From Flavobacterium sp. ASW18X (lineage in GTDB: Bacteria; Bacteroidota; Bacteroidia; Flavobacteriales; Flavobacteriaceae): 64,000 bases of DNA. The stretch covers positions 1-64,000 of the forward strand of contig NZ_SWKK01000011.1 in NCBI RefSeq assembly GCF_005144745.1. Reading direction: 5' to 3'. This document shows, in pieces, positions 1-9,128 of this stretch (position 1 is its first letter; each line of letters opens with the position of its first letter). The notes beneath the pieces were generated by a model that had not been told where the DNA came from, did no database searches, and saw only the letters and a program-made list of their open reading frames with translations. Both the position numbers and the translations under genes were made by a program.

Positions 1-366
1 TTATCAGTATGCCAACAAATGATGAAACGTTTTCCTCGTGCAAAAAAAGTGATTACAACTTTAAGAGGTTCACTTTCAGCAAGCCATAATACTTGGGCTG
101 GTGTATTGTATGATGGAGAAACTATGTATAAATCTCCAGAGTATCAAATTACACATATTGTCGACCGTGTAGGTGGTGGCGATTCTTTTATGGGTGGCTT
201 AATCTACGGATTGTTAAAATACCCAGAAGATGACCAAAACGCCTTGAATTTTGCCGTTGCAGCATCTTGCTTAAAGCATACTATTAAAGGTGATGCTAAT
301 TTGGCTACGGTAGATGAAGTAGAAAAATTAATGAGTGGTGATGCCTCTGGACGGGTTGCCCGATAG
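1..366 (+). CDS. kdgK: 2-dehydro-3-deoxygluconokinase (KDG kinase), C-terminal part
   Basis: This is the C-terminal 121 codons of a PfkB-family sugar kinase. The frame is open from the first base, so the true start lies outside the window. The PfkB signature is visible as DRVGGGDSFMGG, where GGGD corresponds to the anion hole and catalytic aspartate of the usual DTxGAGD motif. The enzyme would phosphorylate 2-keto-3-deoxygluconate to KDPG in the cytoplasm. The assignment as KDG kinase rather than another PfkB kinase rests on the neighbours: KDPG aldolase follows 96 bases downstream, then glucuronate isomerase. Family membership is secure and the substrate is inferred from context. Confidence 0.85.
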   Translation, partial: LSVCQQMMKRFPRAKKVITTLRGSLSASHNTWAGVLYDGETMYKSPEYQITHIVDRVGGGDSFMGGLIYGLLKYPEDDQNALNFAVAASCLKHTIKGDANLATVDEVEKLMSGDASGRVAR

Positions 367-429
367 ATTTCTCCTTATCCTTCAATGGAATAATATAAAA
401 GATATAATTTTAACAGTAAAAAACAAAAG

Positions 430-448
430 TCCTTCCCTTTGGGAAGGA
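430..448 (+). repeat. Perfect inverted repeat (8-base stem, 3-base loop) before kdgA
   Basis: TCCTTCCC, loop TTT, GGGAAGGA forms a perfect hairpin that ends 14 bases before the kdgA start codon. It is followed by TTAGGATGGGCTT, the only purine-rich stretch available as a ribosome binding site. It has no run of T after it, so it is not a normal terminator. The form resembles small dispersed palindromic units seen between genes in Bacteroidota genomes, but only one copy lies in this window. Confidence 0.5.
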
Positions 449-462
449 TTTAGGATGGGCTT

Positions 463-1131
463 ATGGCACAATATTCAAGAATTGAAGTTGCAACAGTAAT
501 GAAGGAAACCGGAATGGTTCCTTTGTTTTATCATCCCGATAATGAATTGGGAAAAAAAGTACTAAAAGCCTGTTATGATGGGGGTGCGCGTTTGATGGAA
601 TTCACTGCACGAGGTGATTTTGCTTATGAGGTATTTTTAGAGCTCAACAAATATGCAATTAAAGAGCTACCGGGCATGATTATGGGTGTTGGTTCCATCA
701 CAGATGCAGCGGCAGCTAGTCTGTTTATGCAAATGGGAGCTAACTTTATAGTTACCCCATCGCTTAGAGAAGATATCGCTATCGTTTGTAACCGAAGAAA
801 AGTATTATGGTCACCAGGCTGCGGTTCACTCACCGAAATCAACAAGGCCGAAGAATTGGGTTGTGAAATCATCAAATTATTCCCTGGTTCCACCTACGGC
901 CCTGGGTTTGTTAAAGCCATTAAAGGGCCACAACCATGGACGAGCATTATGCCCACTGGCGGTGTAAGTACTGAGGAGGCTAACCTTAGCGGCTGGTTTG
1001 ATGCTGGCGTGACCTGTGTGGGTATGGGTTCAAAATTAATCAGTAAAGAGGTCTTGGCCACTAAGGATTATGACGGCTTAACAGCGAAGGTGCGCAATAC
1101 CCTTGACCTTATAAAAAAAATACGTTCGTAA
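463..1131 (+). CDS. kdgA: Bifunctional 4-hydroxy-2-oxoglutarate / 2-dehydro-3-deoxy-phosphogluconate aldolase
   Basis: This is a class I KDPG aldolase (Eda/KdgA family, 222 aa, a normal length) that splits KDPG into pyruvate and glyceraldehyde-3-phosphate. The Schiff-base lysine is K138 in IIKLFPGS, and the phosphate-binding end of the barrel is IMPTGGVS. E46 in LMEFTARG matches the family's general acid/base position. The gene lies between KDG kinase and glucuronate isomerase, so it ends both uronate branches encoded here. The downstream uxaC starts 5 bases after its stop, which suggests translational coupling. A hairpin just upstream may affect translation initiation. Confidence 0.93.
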   Translation: MAQYSRIEVATVMKETGMVPLFYHPDNELGKKVLKACYDGGARLMEFTARGDFAYEVFLELNKYAIKELPGMIMGVGSITDAAAASLFMQMGANFIVTPSLREDIAIVCNRRKVLWSPGCGSLTEINKAEELGCEIIKLFPGSTYGPGFVKAIKGPQPWTSIMPTGGVSTEEANLSGWFDAGVTCVGMGSKLISKEVLATKDYDGLTAKVRNTLDLIKKIRS

Positions 1132-1136
1132 GACAT

Positions 1137-2534
1137 ATGAGCTTTATCACAGAAGATTTTTTATTACAGAGTGATTTTGCTAAAAAACTCTACCACGGCT
1201 TTGCAGCAAATTTACCAATTATAGACTACCACAATCACTTGCCCCCGAACGAAATCGCCCAAAACCGTGTTTTTGAAAATATTAGTCAGGCTTGGTTGAA
1301 GGGCGACCACTATAAATGGCGGGCCATGCGCGCTTTCGGTATAAATGAAAAATACATTACCGGTAATGCTTCTGACAAAGAGAAATTCTTAAAATGGGCC
1401 GAAACTGTACCATATACAGTTAGAAATCCCTTGTATCATTGGACGCACTTAGAGCTAAAACGTTATTTTGATATTGATGAATTGCTCACACCTGATAACG
1501 CCGAAGCCGTTTATGAAGCTACTTCAGAAAAACTGAAAACATCGGAGTATCATACACAAGGTTTGTTACAGCAAAAGAAAGTAGAATACCTCTGCACAAC
1601 TGACGACCCAACCGATTCCTTGGAGCACCATAAACATATTGCTGATAACAATATTAATCCAAGTACTTATCCGACTTTTAGACCCGACAAGGCCTATGCC
1701 GTGGAAAATGGCGGTGCCTATCTAGAATTTTTGAGGTTAATGGCTTCGGTCACCAATTCAGAAATCAATACCTATGATGACCTTATTGCTGCATTGGAAC
1801 AACGCGTAGATTATTTTCATACGACCGGATGTAGGCTTGCAGACCACGGCTTGGAGCAACTATATTATTTTGAAACAGCTGATGTAAATTGTGACAGTAT
1901 TTTTAAGAAAATAATTTCAAAAAAAACACTGTCCACAAAAGAAATACATGTATTCAAATCGACCACTTTACTCCTGCTCTGCAGAATGTACCATAAAAAG
2001 GGGTGGGCGCAACAATTCCATTTGGGTCCGATTCGAAATAATAATAAAAGACTTCTGAATCAACTTGGTCCAGATACCGGGTTTGATTCCATTGGCGATT
2101 TTTCGCAGGCACGTGCGTTAAGCGGATTTTTAAATGATTTAGATGGTACCGACCAATTAGCGAAGACGATTTTGTATAACCTCCACCCAGCCCAAAATGA
2201 AGTATTTGCTACAATGGCTGGAAACTTTAATGATGGTACTGTAAAAGGAAAAGTGCAATATGGTTCTGCTTGGTGGTTTCTAGACCAAAAAGACGGAATG
2301 GAAAAACAAATCAACACCCTGTCCAATATGGGTTTGTTGAGTAGTTTTGTTGGTATGCTTACAGATTCAAGAAGTTTCTTATCTTTTCCAAGGCATGAAT
2401 ACTTTAGACGTATCCTTTGTAACCTAATAGGCCAAGATGTTGAAAATGGAGAACTACCAGCTGATGAAAAATGGCTTGGTAAAATTGTAAGTGATATCTG
2501 TTATTACAACGCAAAAGCATACTTCGGACTGTAA
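1137..2534 (+). CDS. uxaC: Glucuronate isomerase
   Basis: This 465-residue protein has the expected length for UxaC and the family hallmark near the N-terminus: IIDYHNHLPPNEIAQNR (metal-binding HxH in a TIM barrel of the amidohydrolase superfamily), followed by WLKGDHYKWRAMRAFG. Further UxaC features are TTDDPTDSLEHH and the C-terminal LTDSRSFLSFPRHEYFRR. It would convert D-glucuronate to D-fructuronate in the cytoplasm, feeding the uxuB- and uxuA-type genes at 9129-11171. It sits 5 bases after kdgA and 12 bases before the oxidoreductase gene, in one operon. Confidence 0.95.
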   Translation: MSFITEDFLLQSDFAKKLYHGFAANLPIIDYHNHLPPNEIAQNRVFENISQAWLKGDHYKWRAMRAFGINEKYITGNASDKEKFLKWAETVPYTVRNPLYHWTHLELKRYFDIDELLTPDNAEAVYEATSEKLKTSEYHTQGLLQQKKVEYLCTTDDPTDSLEHHKHIADNNINPSTYPTFRPDKAYAVENGGAYLEFLRLMASVTNSEINTYDDLIAALEQRVDYFHTTGCRLADHGLEQLYYFETADVNCDSIFKKIISKKTLSTKEIHVFKSTTLLLLCRMYHKKGWAQQFHLGPIRNNNKRLLNQLGPDTGFDSIGDFSQARALSGFLNDLDGTDQLAKTILYNLHPAQNEVFATMAGNFNDGTVKGKVQYGSAWWFLDQKDGMEKQINTLSNMGLLSSFVGMLTDSRSFLSFPRHEYFRRILCNLIGQDVENGELPADEKWLGKIVSDICYYNAKAYFGL

Positions 2535-2546
2535 AAAATTCAACTT

Positions 2547-3515
2547 ATGGAAACCGTAAAATGGGGCATTATTGGTTGTGGCGATGTTGCCGAAGTTAAA
2601 AGTGGTCCTGCCTTTCAAAATGTGAAAGGCTCAGAACTTATTGGCGTCATGCGCCGAAATGGCGAAAAGGCCAAAGATTTTGCAAAACGCCATGGAGTAC
2701 TAATGTGGACGAATTCGGCGGAAGACCTCTTAAAGAATGATGAAATTAATGCGATTTATATAGCCACTCCCCCATCAACCCATTTAGCCTATGCTAAGGC
2801 TGCACTTGAAGCAGGTAAAGATGTTTACTTGGAAAAACCAATGGCACTTACCTCGGAAGAAGCAGAGAAAATAGTTGCTATGGTAAAAAATAGTAATAAC
2901 AAGTTATCCGTTGCCCACTACCGTAGAAAGCTACCCGCCTTTAAAGAAGTCAAAAAATTACTTATCGAGAACACTATTGGGTCGGTACTTTTTGCAGACA
3001 TCCAAATTCTACAACCTAGAAATTCTGATATCGTTGCTAATTCTGAAGAAAACTGGCGGTTGAATCCCGCTGTTTCAGGAGGGGGTTATTTTTATGATTT
3101 AGCTCCGCATCAAATTGACCTCATGTACTATTATTTTGGAGCATTTGACAAAATTGACGGTTATGCGACTGGGCAAAACAATAAGGTTGAGGATACCGTA
3201 AACGGTATTATAAGATTTAACAATGGAGTGCAGTTTAGGGGTGTTTGGAACTTCACTGCTCCTGATAACTGTAAAAAAGAGGAGTGCGTCATTTATGGAA
3301 CGAAAGGCAGCATTCGTTTTTCTTTTTATGGGGATAAAGTCATCCTCAACAATCAAGCTGGTGAAACCGTTTTTAAATTTCAAAACCCCAAACATATTCA
3401 ACAGCCAATGATTGAAGCTGTTGTTGCTTATTTCTTAGGTAAAGCCAAAAATCCTTGCCCAGCAGAAGACGGACTCACTGTTATGCAAGCTATGGAAAAA
3501 CTCAGCGGGCGCTAA
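2547..3515 (+). CDS. Gfo/Idh/MocA family oxidoreductase (cytoplasmic)
   Basis: This 322-residue NAD(P)-dependent dehydrogenase has an N-terminal Rossmann fold (GIIGCGDVAEVKSGP) and the family's catalytic EKPMALTSEEAE segment near residue 98. The C-terminal half is the alpha/beta sugar-binding domain, with GGGYFYDLAPHQIDLMYY carrying the usual D..xH pair. There is no signal peptide. It is the last gene of the uronate operon and converges on dctM with only 12 bases between the stop codons. The substrate cannot be read from the sequence. A uronate, rhamnose or iduronate derivative is plausible, because L-iduronate has no dedicated enzyme elsewhere in the window. Confidence 0.85.
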   Translation: METVKWGIIGCGDVAEVKSGPAFQNVKGSELIGVMRRNGEKAKDFAKRHGVLMWTNSAEDLLKNDEINAIYIATPPSTHLAYAKAALEAGKDVYLEKPMALTSEEAEKIVAMVKNSNNKLSVAHYRRKLPAFKEVKKLLIENTIGSVLFADIQILQPRNSDIVANSEENWRLNPAVSGGGYFYDLAPHQIDLMYYYFGAFDKIDGYATGQNNKVEDTVNGIIRFNNGVQFRGVWNFTAPDNCKKEECVIYGTKGSIRFSFYGDKVILNNQAGETVFKFQNPKHIQQPMIEAVVAYFLGKAKNPCPAEDGLTVMQAMEKLSGR

Positions 3516-3527
3516 TCAAGCTATTTG

Positions 3528-4823
3528 TTATAGCCCAAACTGCCTTGGCAACCACAAACTCAACTCTGGGAAATAGGTCACTAAAAACAAAGCAATAATC
3601 ATTGCGATAAACAGTGGAAGCAATGGTTTTACCACCTTTTCTATAGATGTCTTTGCTATACCTACGCCAACAAAGAGTACCGAGCCTACGGGTGGCGTAC
3701 AAAGCCCAATACAAAGGTTCAATACCATAATAATTCCGAAGTGCACTGGGTCTAAACCTAAGGCCGTTACCACAGGTAGAAATATGGGTGTAAAAATGAG
3801 TACAGCGGGAGTCATATCCATAAAAATCCCGACAAAAAGCAATAGTAAATTGATAATCAACAAAATGACTATAGGATTATCACTTAAGGCTAATAGTGCC
3901 GTACTAATATCTTGCGGAATGTTCTCATAGCTCAATGCCCATGACATGCTCATCGACGCTCCAATCAACAACATCACAATGGCCGTGGTTGTTGAGGAAT
4001 CCAATAAAATTTGCGGCATTTTAGGTAGGCTTATTTCTTTATAAAACAATCCTAGTAAAAAACTGTATAATACGGCTATAGCCGATGCCTCTGTGGCTGT
4101 AAAGATTCCCGTCACAATACCTCCGATGACCACGACCAACATAAACAAACTAGGCAGGGCATCAATAAAAGTCTTGAACACCTCTTTTAAGCTACTGCGT
4201 TTCCCCACTTTATATCCTTTCTTTTTTGCCCAGATAGAAGCCACAATCATCAAAAAAAGTCCAGTGAGCAAACCTGGAATATAACCTGCAAGAAATAAAG
4301 CTGCTATAGAGGCGCCGCCACTTGCTAAAGAATAAACAATTAGCACGTTACTTGGTGGTATAACCAAACCCGTCGTTGCAGCGGTAATGTTTACAGCAGC
4401 TCCAAATTCTTTAGAATAACCTTCCTTTTCCATTTCAGGTCCTAATATACTACCCATAGCAGATGCTGCCGCCATAGCAGAACCTGCAATAGCCCCCATA
4501 AGCATGGCTGATATAATGTTTATAAGCGCAAGCCCACCTGGCAATGCTCCCACTAAAGTTTTAGCAAAAGAAATTAAACGGTTTGCTATACCTCCTTTAT
4601 TCATTAATTCTCCCGATAAAATAAACAAAGGAATGGCCAAAAGTGCAAAACTATCAAGTCCAGTTCCGATACGTTGTGAAACTGTAGTTGCTGCTGGAAG
4701 GAAAGGAATACTAACTAAAAGGGTTAAAAAAGACGATTTAGCTATACTCCAAGCTACAGGAGTACCAATAGCTAATAAACACACAAAACTAAGTACTAGT
4801 ACAAGTATAGGTATATATTCCAT
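3528..4823 (-). CDS. dctM: TRAP transporter large permease subunit (DctM family)
   Basis: This very hydrophobic 431-residue protein with about 12 predicted membrane segments is the ion-coupled translocation subunit of a tripartite ATP-independent periplasmic transporter. Family motifs visible are PLFILSGELMNKGGIANRL, GAIAGSAMAAASAMGSILGP and LGLDPVHFGIIMVLNLCIGL near the C-terminus. It starts 3 bases after the small permease gene and follows the solute-binding protein gene, so all three TRAP parts are present. The cargo is most likely a uronate or its unsaturated derivative, inferred from the operon with kduI, kduD and uxuA. Confidence 0.93.
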   Translation of the reverse strand: MEYIPILVLVLSFVCLLAIGTPVAWSIAKSSFLTLLVSIPFLPAATTVSQRIGTGLDSFALLAIPLFILSGELMNKGGIANRLISFAKTLVGALPGGLALINIISAMLMGAIAGSAMAAASAMGSILGPEMEKEGYSKEFGAAVNITAATTGLVIPPSNVLIVYSLASGGASIAALFLAGYIPGLLTGLFLMIVASIWAKKKGYKVGKRSSLKEVFKTFIDALPSLFMLVVVIGGIVTGIFTATEASAIAVLYSFLLGLFYKEISLPKMPQILLDSSTTTAIVMLLIGASMSMSWALSYENIPQDISTALLALSDNPIVILLIINLLLLFVGIFMDMTPAVLIFTPIFLPVVTALGLDPVHFGIIMVLNLCIGLCTPPVGSVLFVGVGIAKTSIEKVVKPLLPLFIAMIIALFLVTYFPELSLWLPRQFGL

Positions 4824-4826
4824 GGT

Positions 4827-5288
4827 CTATTGTTTTTTTAGGATATCAGATAGCTTGTAGTATATAATCAACACCCCGCTGATGGGTATTACCGCATAGA
4901 CCACTGCCAAGGGCACTTGTAGCGCGGGGGAATTTTGGCCTAAAACATAAGTGATATACACCAAACGGGAACCCCCGATAACCATCGCAAGCAAGCAAAA
5001 TAGAATAATCAACAAACGAACCACCAACATCAACCGTTGTTGGGTTGGAGGATTGAACTTTTTAGGAAGAACGTCAATAGCCACATGCATATTTCTGCCA
5101 GAAACATAGGCAGCACCTAAAATACCAATCCATATCATTAAGTACCGAGCGAGTTCATCCGTAAAAGAACTTGGTGTACCAATGATAAAGCGGCTGGCCA
5201 CTTGCCACAATACGTTGATGACCATAACGGCCATGATGATCACCAAAAAATTAGCCAATATTTTGTCTATAGTTTTTCGTAGTTGCAT
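4827..5288 (-). CDS. dctQ: TRAP transporter small permease subunit (DctQ family)
   Basis: This 153-residue membrane protein has four hydrophobic segments, the normal layout of DctQ. The family region FTDELARYLMIWIGILGAAY lies after the second segment. It forms the integral membrane complex with the large permease encoded 3 bases downstream and receives substrate from the binding protein encoded 18 bases upstream. No function other than TRAP transport is likely. Confidence 0.9.
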   Translation of the reverse strand: MQLRKTIDKILANFLVIIMAVMVINVLWQVASRFIIGTPSSFTDELARYLMIWIGILGAAYVSGRNMHVAIDVLPKKFNPPTQQRLMLVVRLLIILFCLLAMVIGGSRLVYITYVLGQNSPALQVPLAVVYAVIPISGVLIIYYKLSDILKKQ

Positions 5289-5306
5289 GGTTTGGTTTTT
5301 TAGGTA

Positions 5307-6284
5307 TTATTCAGTTGCCTGAATGTCTTTAATGAGATTGTACATGACCTTGTCATCTTTGAACTTATCAAAGCTGTCTTTAATTTTATCGGCAAAAAGG
5401 GTTTTATCTGGTCTAATGATTTCCACCCCTGCTTTTTTTACCGCCTCCAAAGCCTCGTTTTCCGCTTCTAGCCAAAGTTTACGTTGGTATACCACAGATT
5501 TTTTAACGGCTTCTTTTAACCACCCTTTTTCTTCTTGGGTGAGTTTTTTCCATGTTTGGGTACCTGCTAGTAACACATCTGGCAGCATTGTATGCTCATT
5601 TAGGGAATAATATTTACACACTTCGTAATGCCTTGAAAGATAAAAACTGGGCGGATTATTCTCAGCCCCATCAACTACCCCTTGTTGCAATGCTGTATAG
5701 AGTTCTCCCCAAGATATGGGTGTTGGCGAACCTCCTAGTCCGCGAACCATATCCATCGCCGTTACGCTTTCCATAACCCGTATTTTTTGACCTTCCAAAT
5801 CTTCTGGCGAATTGACTGGTTTTTCTTTAGTGTAAAAACTACGGCTACCCGCATCGTAATAGCCTAAGCCTTTTAACCAATATTGTTCGCCGTCATTCAA
5901 TAATTGTTGGCCAATAGGCCCATCTAGCACCGTAAAAGCATGTTCACGGTTACGAAACAAGAAAGGTAAGCCCAGTACCTTCATTTTAGGAGCAAAATTT
6001 TCCAAAACACCAACTGACACTTTTGTCATATCCAAACTGCCTATTTGTAATAACTCTAGGCACTGTCTTTCGGTACCTAATTGTTGGCTAGGGTATATCT
6101 CGAGTTTTAGCTTTCCTCCGGAAAGCTGTTCTAAATCTTCACCCATTTTAACCATCGCCTTGTGCACAGAGTGGCTGACATCCAAACCGTGACCTAAGCG
6201 TAAGGTTTTAAAATTCTCGGACTCTGAACATGAGTTGCAACAGAAGATTAAAATTAGGATGATGGAAATGTACTTGAATCTCAT
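5307..6284 (-). CDS. dctP: TRAP transporter substrate-binding lipoprotein (DctP family)
   Basis: This 325-residue periplasmic binding protein has a lipoprotein leader ending CCNSCSES, so it is anchored rather than free. The DctP core is clear: the N-terminal strand LRLGHGLDVSHSVHKAM, LGTERQCLELLQIGSLDM, and FYDAGSRSFYTKEKPVNSPE, then KIRVMES with the arginine that in characterised DctP proteins grips the substrate carboxylate. The conserved arginine fits an acidic ligand such as a uronate. The gene lies between a DUF4861-like gene and dctQ. Confidence 0.92.
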   Translation of the reverse strand: MRFKYISIILILIFCCNSCSESENFKTLRLGHGLDVSHSVHKAMVKMGEDLEQLSGGKLKLEIYPSQQLGTERQCLELLQIGSLDMTKVSVGVLENFAPKMKVLGLPFLFRNREHAFTVLDGPIGQQLLNDGEQYWLKGLGYYDAGSRSFYTKEKPVNSPEDLEGQKIRVMESVTAMDMVRGLGGSPTPISWGELYTALQQGVVDGAENNPPSFYLSRHYEVCKYYSLNEHTMLPDVLLAGTQTWKKLTQEEKGWLKEAVKKSVVYQRKLWLEAENEALEAVKKAGVEIIRPDKTLFADKIKDSFDKFKDDKVMYNLIKDIQATE

Positions 6285-6290
6285 AACGCT

Positions 6291-7466
6291 TTATTTTACA
6301 GTTACCTGTAGTGGATTTTGTAATTTTTGAGCGAATTCTTCCAAATAAGCTTCCCATTGGGCTTTGGTAGTAAATTGCCCGCTTTTCTTCCAACCAAAAC
6401 CGGCGTAGTACACTACTTTTTGGTCATTGGTTTTTATGTGGGCAAATAGGTTGCTCTCATCTTTTGTATTGGTTACATAATGGTCATGGCCAGCCATCAT
6501 ATCGCCAGGAATAACAATACCTGTGCCCAGTTCTGAATCTTCATGGGGTTCCCAGTAGCTTACCCAACCACTATCTTGATTTACCCCAATTTCTCCATCT
6601 TTTTCATGAAGAGTTAAACCAGCGGAAATGGTATCCGTGCCTTTCAACGTAACTTCAAAACGGGACAGATTCTGACCATAGTCCAATGAAATCTTTTTCT
6701 CTTCGGATATTATATTTCCTGCCGCATCCCAATCAGCATAAGTCAATATAAAACTGGTCCGAATAGGTCCTGTACTTAAGGTTTTCCAATCGGTAAAATT
6801 CTTGGAGATGTAATATGACGTATCCACTTTTTTGGCGATACCACCTACTCCGCGACTTATACCCACATGAAAATTGTCCAAACCTTCGCCATCATCTTTA
6901 TGATAGCTGCCATCGGTCTCCAATTCTTTTTTATACCATTTATTGATGATGGGATAATCCACTCTTTTCAACCAAGCATCCATACCACTGGATAAGGTGC
7001 CCCCTTTAATTCCGTCTTCTTTCATCTGCTGGGCAACAGGCCCATAGGTTCTAAACGCTACACGATTGTTTTCCCAGGCATAATCATCGGTACGTTCGGG
7101 TACAAACCTTGAATAACAAGCAGGGTCGCCTTCGGTTTCTTCTTCATCGGTACCAAAATGAACTTCATAGGTTTTGGTTTCATTCGCCCCCATTTCAGGT
7201 TGAAAAAGTAAGGCATCCGCAAGACCATCTCCATCGGTATCTACTTCTTGGGTAGTCATGACTTCACCTGTTTCCGATTCCTTTAAAATAATAGCAGCAG
7301 AAGCAGTATCGTTTTTGATGACTGAAAGGTCAACTGAAACAGTTTCAAAAGCACGTTCGACATTCATGGTATTCTCAACCACTATCATTTGTGTAGCTGT
7401 TCTTTCTTGACAGGAAATAGCAAAAACGGCTAACAGCACCACTAATATTGAAGAAAAGGGTTTCAT
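6291..7466 (-). CDS. DUF4861-like secreted lipoprotein of uronate PULs
   Basis: This 391-residue protein has a lipoprotein leader ending AVFAISCQER. I assign it to the DUF4861 group from its overall pattern, which includes QPEMGANETKTYEVHFG, RDDYAWENNRVAFR-like text, AGLTLHEKDGEIGVNQDSG, DHYVTNTKDE and the C-terminal KVVYYAGFGWKKSGQF. Such proteins recur beside pectin, alginate and ulvan uronate genes, and no reaction is known to me. It sits 6 bases before dctP and 9 bases after kduD, so it is co-transcribed with the uptake system. The position suggests a periplasmic role on uronates or short oligomers before import. That role is inference. Confidence 0.7.
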   Translation of the reverse strand: MKPFSSILVVLLAVFAISCQERTATQMIVVENTMNVERAFETVSVDLSVIKNDTASAAIILKESETGEVMTTQEVDTDGDGLADALLFQPEMGANETKTYEVHFGTDEEETEGDPACYSRFVPERTDDYAWENNRVAFRTYGPVAQQMKEDGIKGGTLSSGMDAWLKRVDYPIINKWYKKELETDGSYHKDDGEGLDNFHVGISRGVGGIAKKVDTSYYISKNFTDWKTLSTGPIRTSFILTYADWDAAGNIISEEKKISLDYGQNLSRFEVTLKGTDTISAGLTLHEKDGEIGVNQDSGWVSYWEPHEDSELGTGIVIPGDMMAGHDHYVTNTKDESNLFAHIKTNDQKVVYYAGFGWKKSGQFTTKAQWEAYLEEFAQKLQNPLQVTVK

Positions 7467-7475
7467 AGATATCGT

Positions 7476-8270
7476 TTAGTTCTCATTTGAAGGTTTACCT
7501 ATCGTAGCCAAAATTCCCCCATCAACGTAAAGCACATGACCGTTTACAAAATCACTAGCTTTTGAAGCCAAGAAAATAGCGGCGCCACCAAGTTCATCAG
7601 GGTCTCCCCATTTGGCGGCTGGTGTACGGTTTACAATAAATTCATTAAACGGATGCCCGTCTACCCGAATGGGAGCGGTCTGTGAAGTGGCAAAATACCC
7701 TGGACCAATACCATTGATTTGTATATTGTGTTTGGCCCATTCCGTAGCCATATTCTGGGTAAGCATTTTGAGTCCACCTTTGGCAGCAGCGTAGGCTCCA
7801 ACGGTGTTTCGACCTAATTCGCTCATCATTGAACAGATGTTGATGATTTTACCTTCTTTCCGAGCAATCATCCCCTTTACCACATGTTTTGACATGATAA
7901 ACGGACTCACCAAATCAATATCAATGACTTGCCTAAAATCGGCCACTTCCATTTCTTCCAAAGGAGTTCGCTTAATGATTCCGGCGTTGTTAACCAAAAT
8001 GTCAATGGGACCGACTTCGCTTTCTATCTTAGCAATGGCCTCTATCACTTGGGCCTCATCAGCAACATTGAATTTATATCCTACCGCATGAATACCTTCC
8101 CCTTTATATACTTCAAGCGCCTTGTCTATTTTTTCTTGGGAAGAATTTCCGTTGACCACAAGTGTAGCTCCGGCTTTACCCATTGCTTTGGCCATTGCCA
8201 TTCCTAGACCGTGAGTACTGCCCGTTACCAAGGCGATTTTACCTTTAAGATTGAATAGTTCTATGCTCAT
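7476..8270 (-). CDS. kduD: SDR-family 2-dehydro-3-deoxy-D-gluconate 5-dehydrogenase
   Basis: This 264-residue short-chain dehydrogenase has the cofactor motif TGSTHGLG near residue 17, the structural NNAG motif and the catalytic serine plus YAAAK pair (ICSMMSELGRNTVGAYAAAK). It would reduce 2,5-diketo-3-deoxygluconate, the KduI product, to KDG. The gene directly follows kduI with a 3-base gap, which is the main reason for choosing KduD over a general gluconate 5-dehydrogenase. It is cytoplasmic, with no leader. Confidence 0.88.
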   Translation of the reverse strand: MSIELFNLKGKIALVTGSTHGLGMAMAKAMGKAGATLVVNGNSSQEKIDKALEVYKGEGIHAVGYKFNVADEAQVIEAIAKIESEVGPIDILVNNAGIIKRTPLEEMEVADFRQVIDIDLVSPFIMSKHVVKGMIARKEGKIINICSMMSELGRNTVGAYAAAKGGLKMLTQNMATEWAKHNIQINGIGPGYFATSQTAPIRVDGHPFNEFIVNRTPAAKWGDPDELGGAAIFLASKASDFVNGHVLYVDGGILATIGKPSNEN

Positions 8271-8273
8271 GGC

Positions 8274-9113
8274 TTATCTTAAATCGGTTATTTTGGCTAC
8301 ATCCATATCGCCATAATCTAAATTCTCGCCGGCCATACCCCAGATAAAAGTGTAATTTGAAGTCCCTGAACCACAATGAATGGACCAAGGTGGCGAAATC
8401 ACTGCCTCATGGTTTTGCATCCAAATATGTCGTGTCTCTTGGGGTTGCCCCATAAAATGACACACAGATTGCCCTTCAGGTACATCCAAATAAAAATATA
8501 CTTCCATACGCCTGTCATGTACGTGCGCTGGCATGGTGTTCCATACGCTACCGGTTTTTAACTCGGTCATCCCCATTTGAAGTTGGCAGGTGGTAACCAC
8601 ACCACCAATAATCATTTGACTTACCGTACGATGGTTTGCGGTTTCAAGTGAACCCAGTTCTAATTTATTGGCCTCAGCTAAACTTACTTTTTTTGTAGGA
8701 TAGGAAGTATGTGCCGGAGCGGAATTCAAGTAAAATTTTGCAGGTTTATCCGGATCATCACTTTTAAATACCACTTCTTTTGCACCCTGACCAATGTACA
8801 AGGCGTCTTTATGAGCCAAGGTATACGATTCACCATCAACCTCAACACTTCCTGAATCGCCAACGTTGATAATACCCATTTCACGGCGTTCTAAAAAATA
8901 CTCCGCTTTCAAAGCGTCTATGGTTTCCAGCTTCAAAGGCTTATCAGGCACCGCAGAACCTGCGATATATCGGTCATAATGCGTGTAGGTCAGATTGATT
9001 TTCCCCTTTTGCATCAGGTTATCAATTAGAAATTCATCTCGCAGTTCAGTGGTGTCATATTTTTTAACTGCTTCAGGACTTGAAGCATATCGTGTTTCGT
9101 AGGATACTGACAT
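8274..9113 (-). CDS. kduI: 5-dehydro-4-deoxy-D-glucuronate isomerase (DKI isomerase)
   Basis: This 279-residue cupin-type isomerase matches KduI in length and motifs. The metal ligands are visible as H197 and H199 in MPAHVHDRRMEVYF, E204 in the same segment and H246 in SPPWSIHCGSG. Each is offset by one from the E. coli ligands. It converts the linear 4-deoxy-5-hexoseulose uronate, formed spontaneously from unsaturated uronates released by GH88/GH105, into 2,5-diketo-3-deoxygluconate. This links the lyase products of the PUL to central metabolism. It lies between uxuA and kduD in the uronate operon. Confidence 0.96.
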   Translation of the reverse strand: MSVSYETRYASSPEAVKKYDTTELRDEFLIDNLMQKGKINLTYTHYDRYIAGSAVPDKPLKLETIDALKAEYFLERREMGIINVGDSGSVEVDGESYTLAHKDALYIGQGAKEVVFKSDDPDKPAKFYLNSAPAHTSYPTKKVSLAEANKLELGSLETANHRTVSQMIIGGVVTTCQLQMGMTELKTGSVWNTMPAHVHDRRMEVYFYLDVPEGQSVCHFMGQPQETRHIWMQNHEAVISPPWSIHCGSGTSNYTFIWGMAGENLDYGDMDVAKITDLR

Positions 9114-9128
9114 TATAATTTGTTTATG

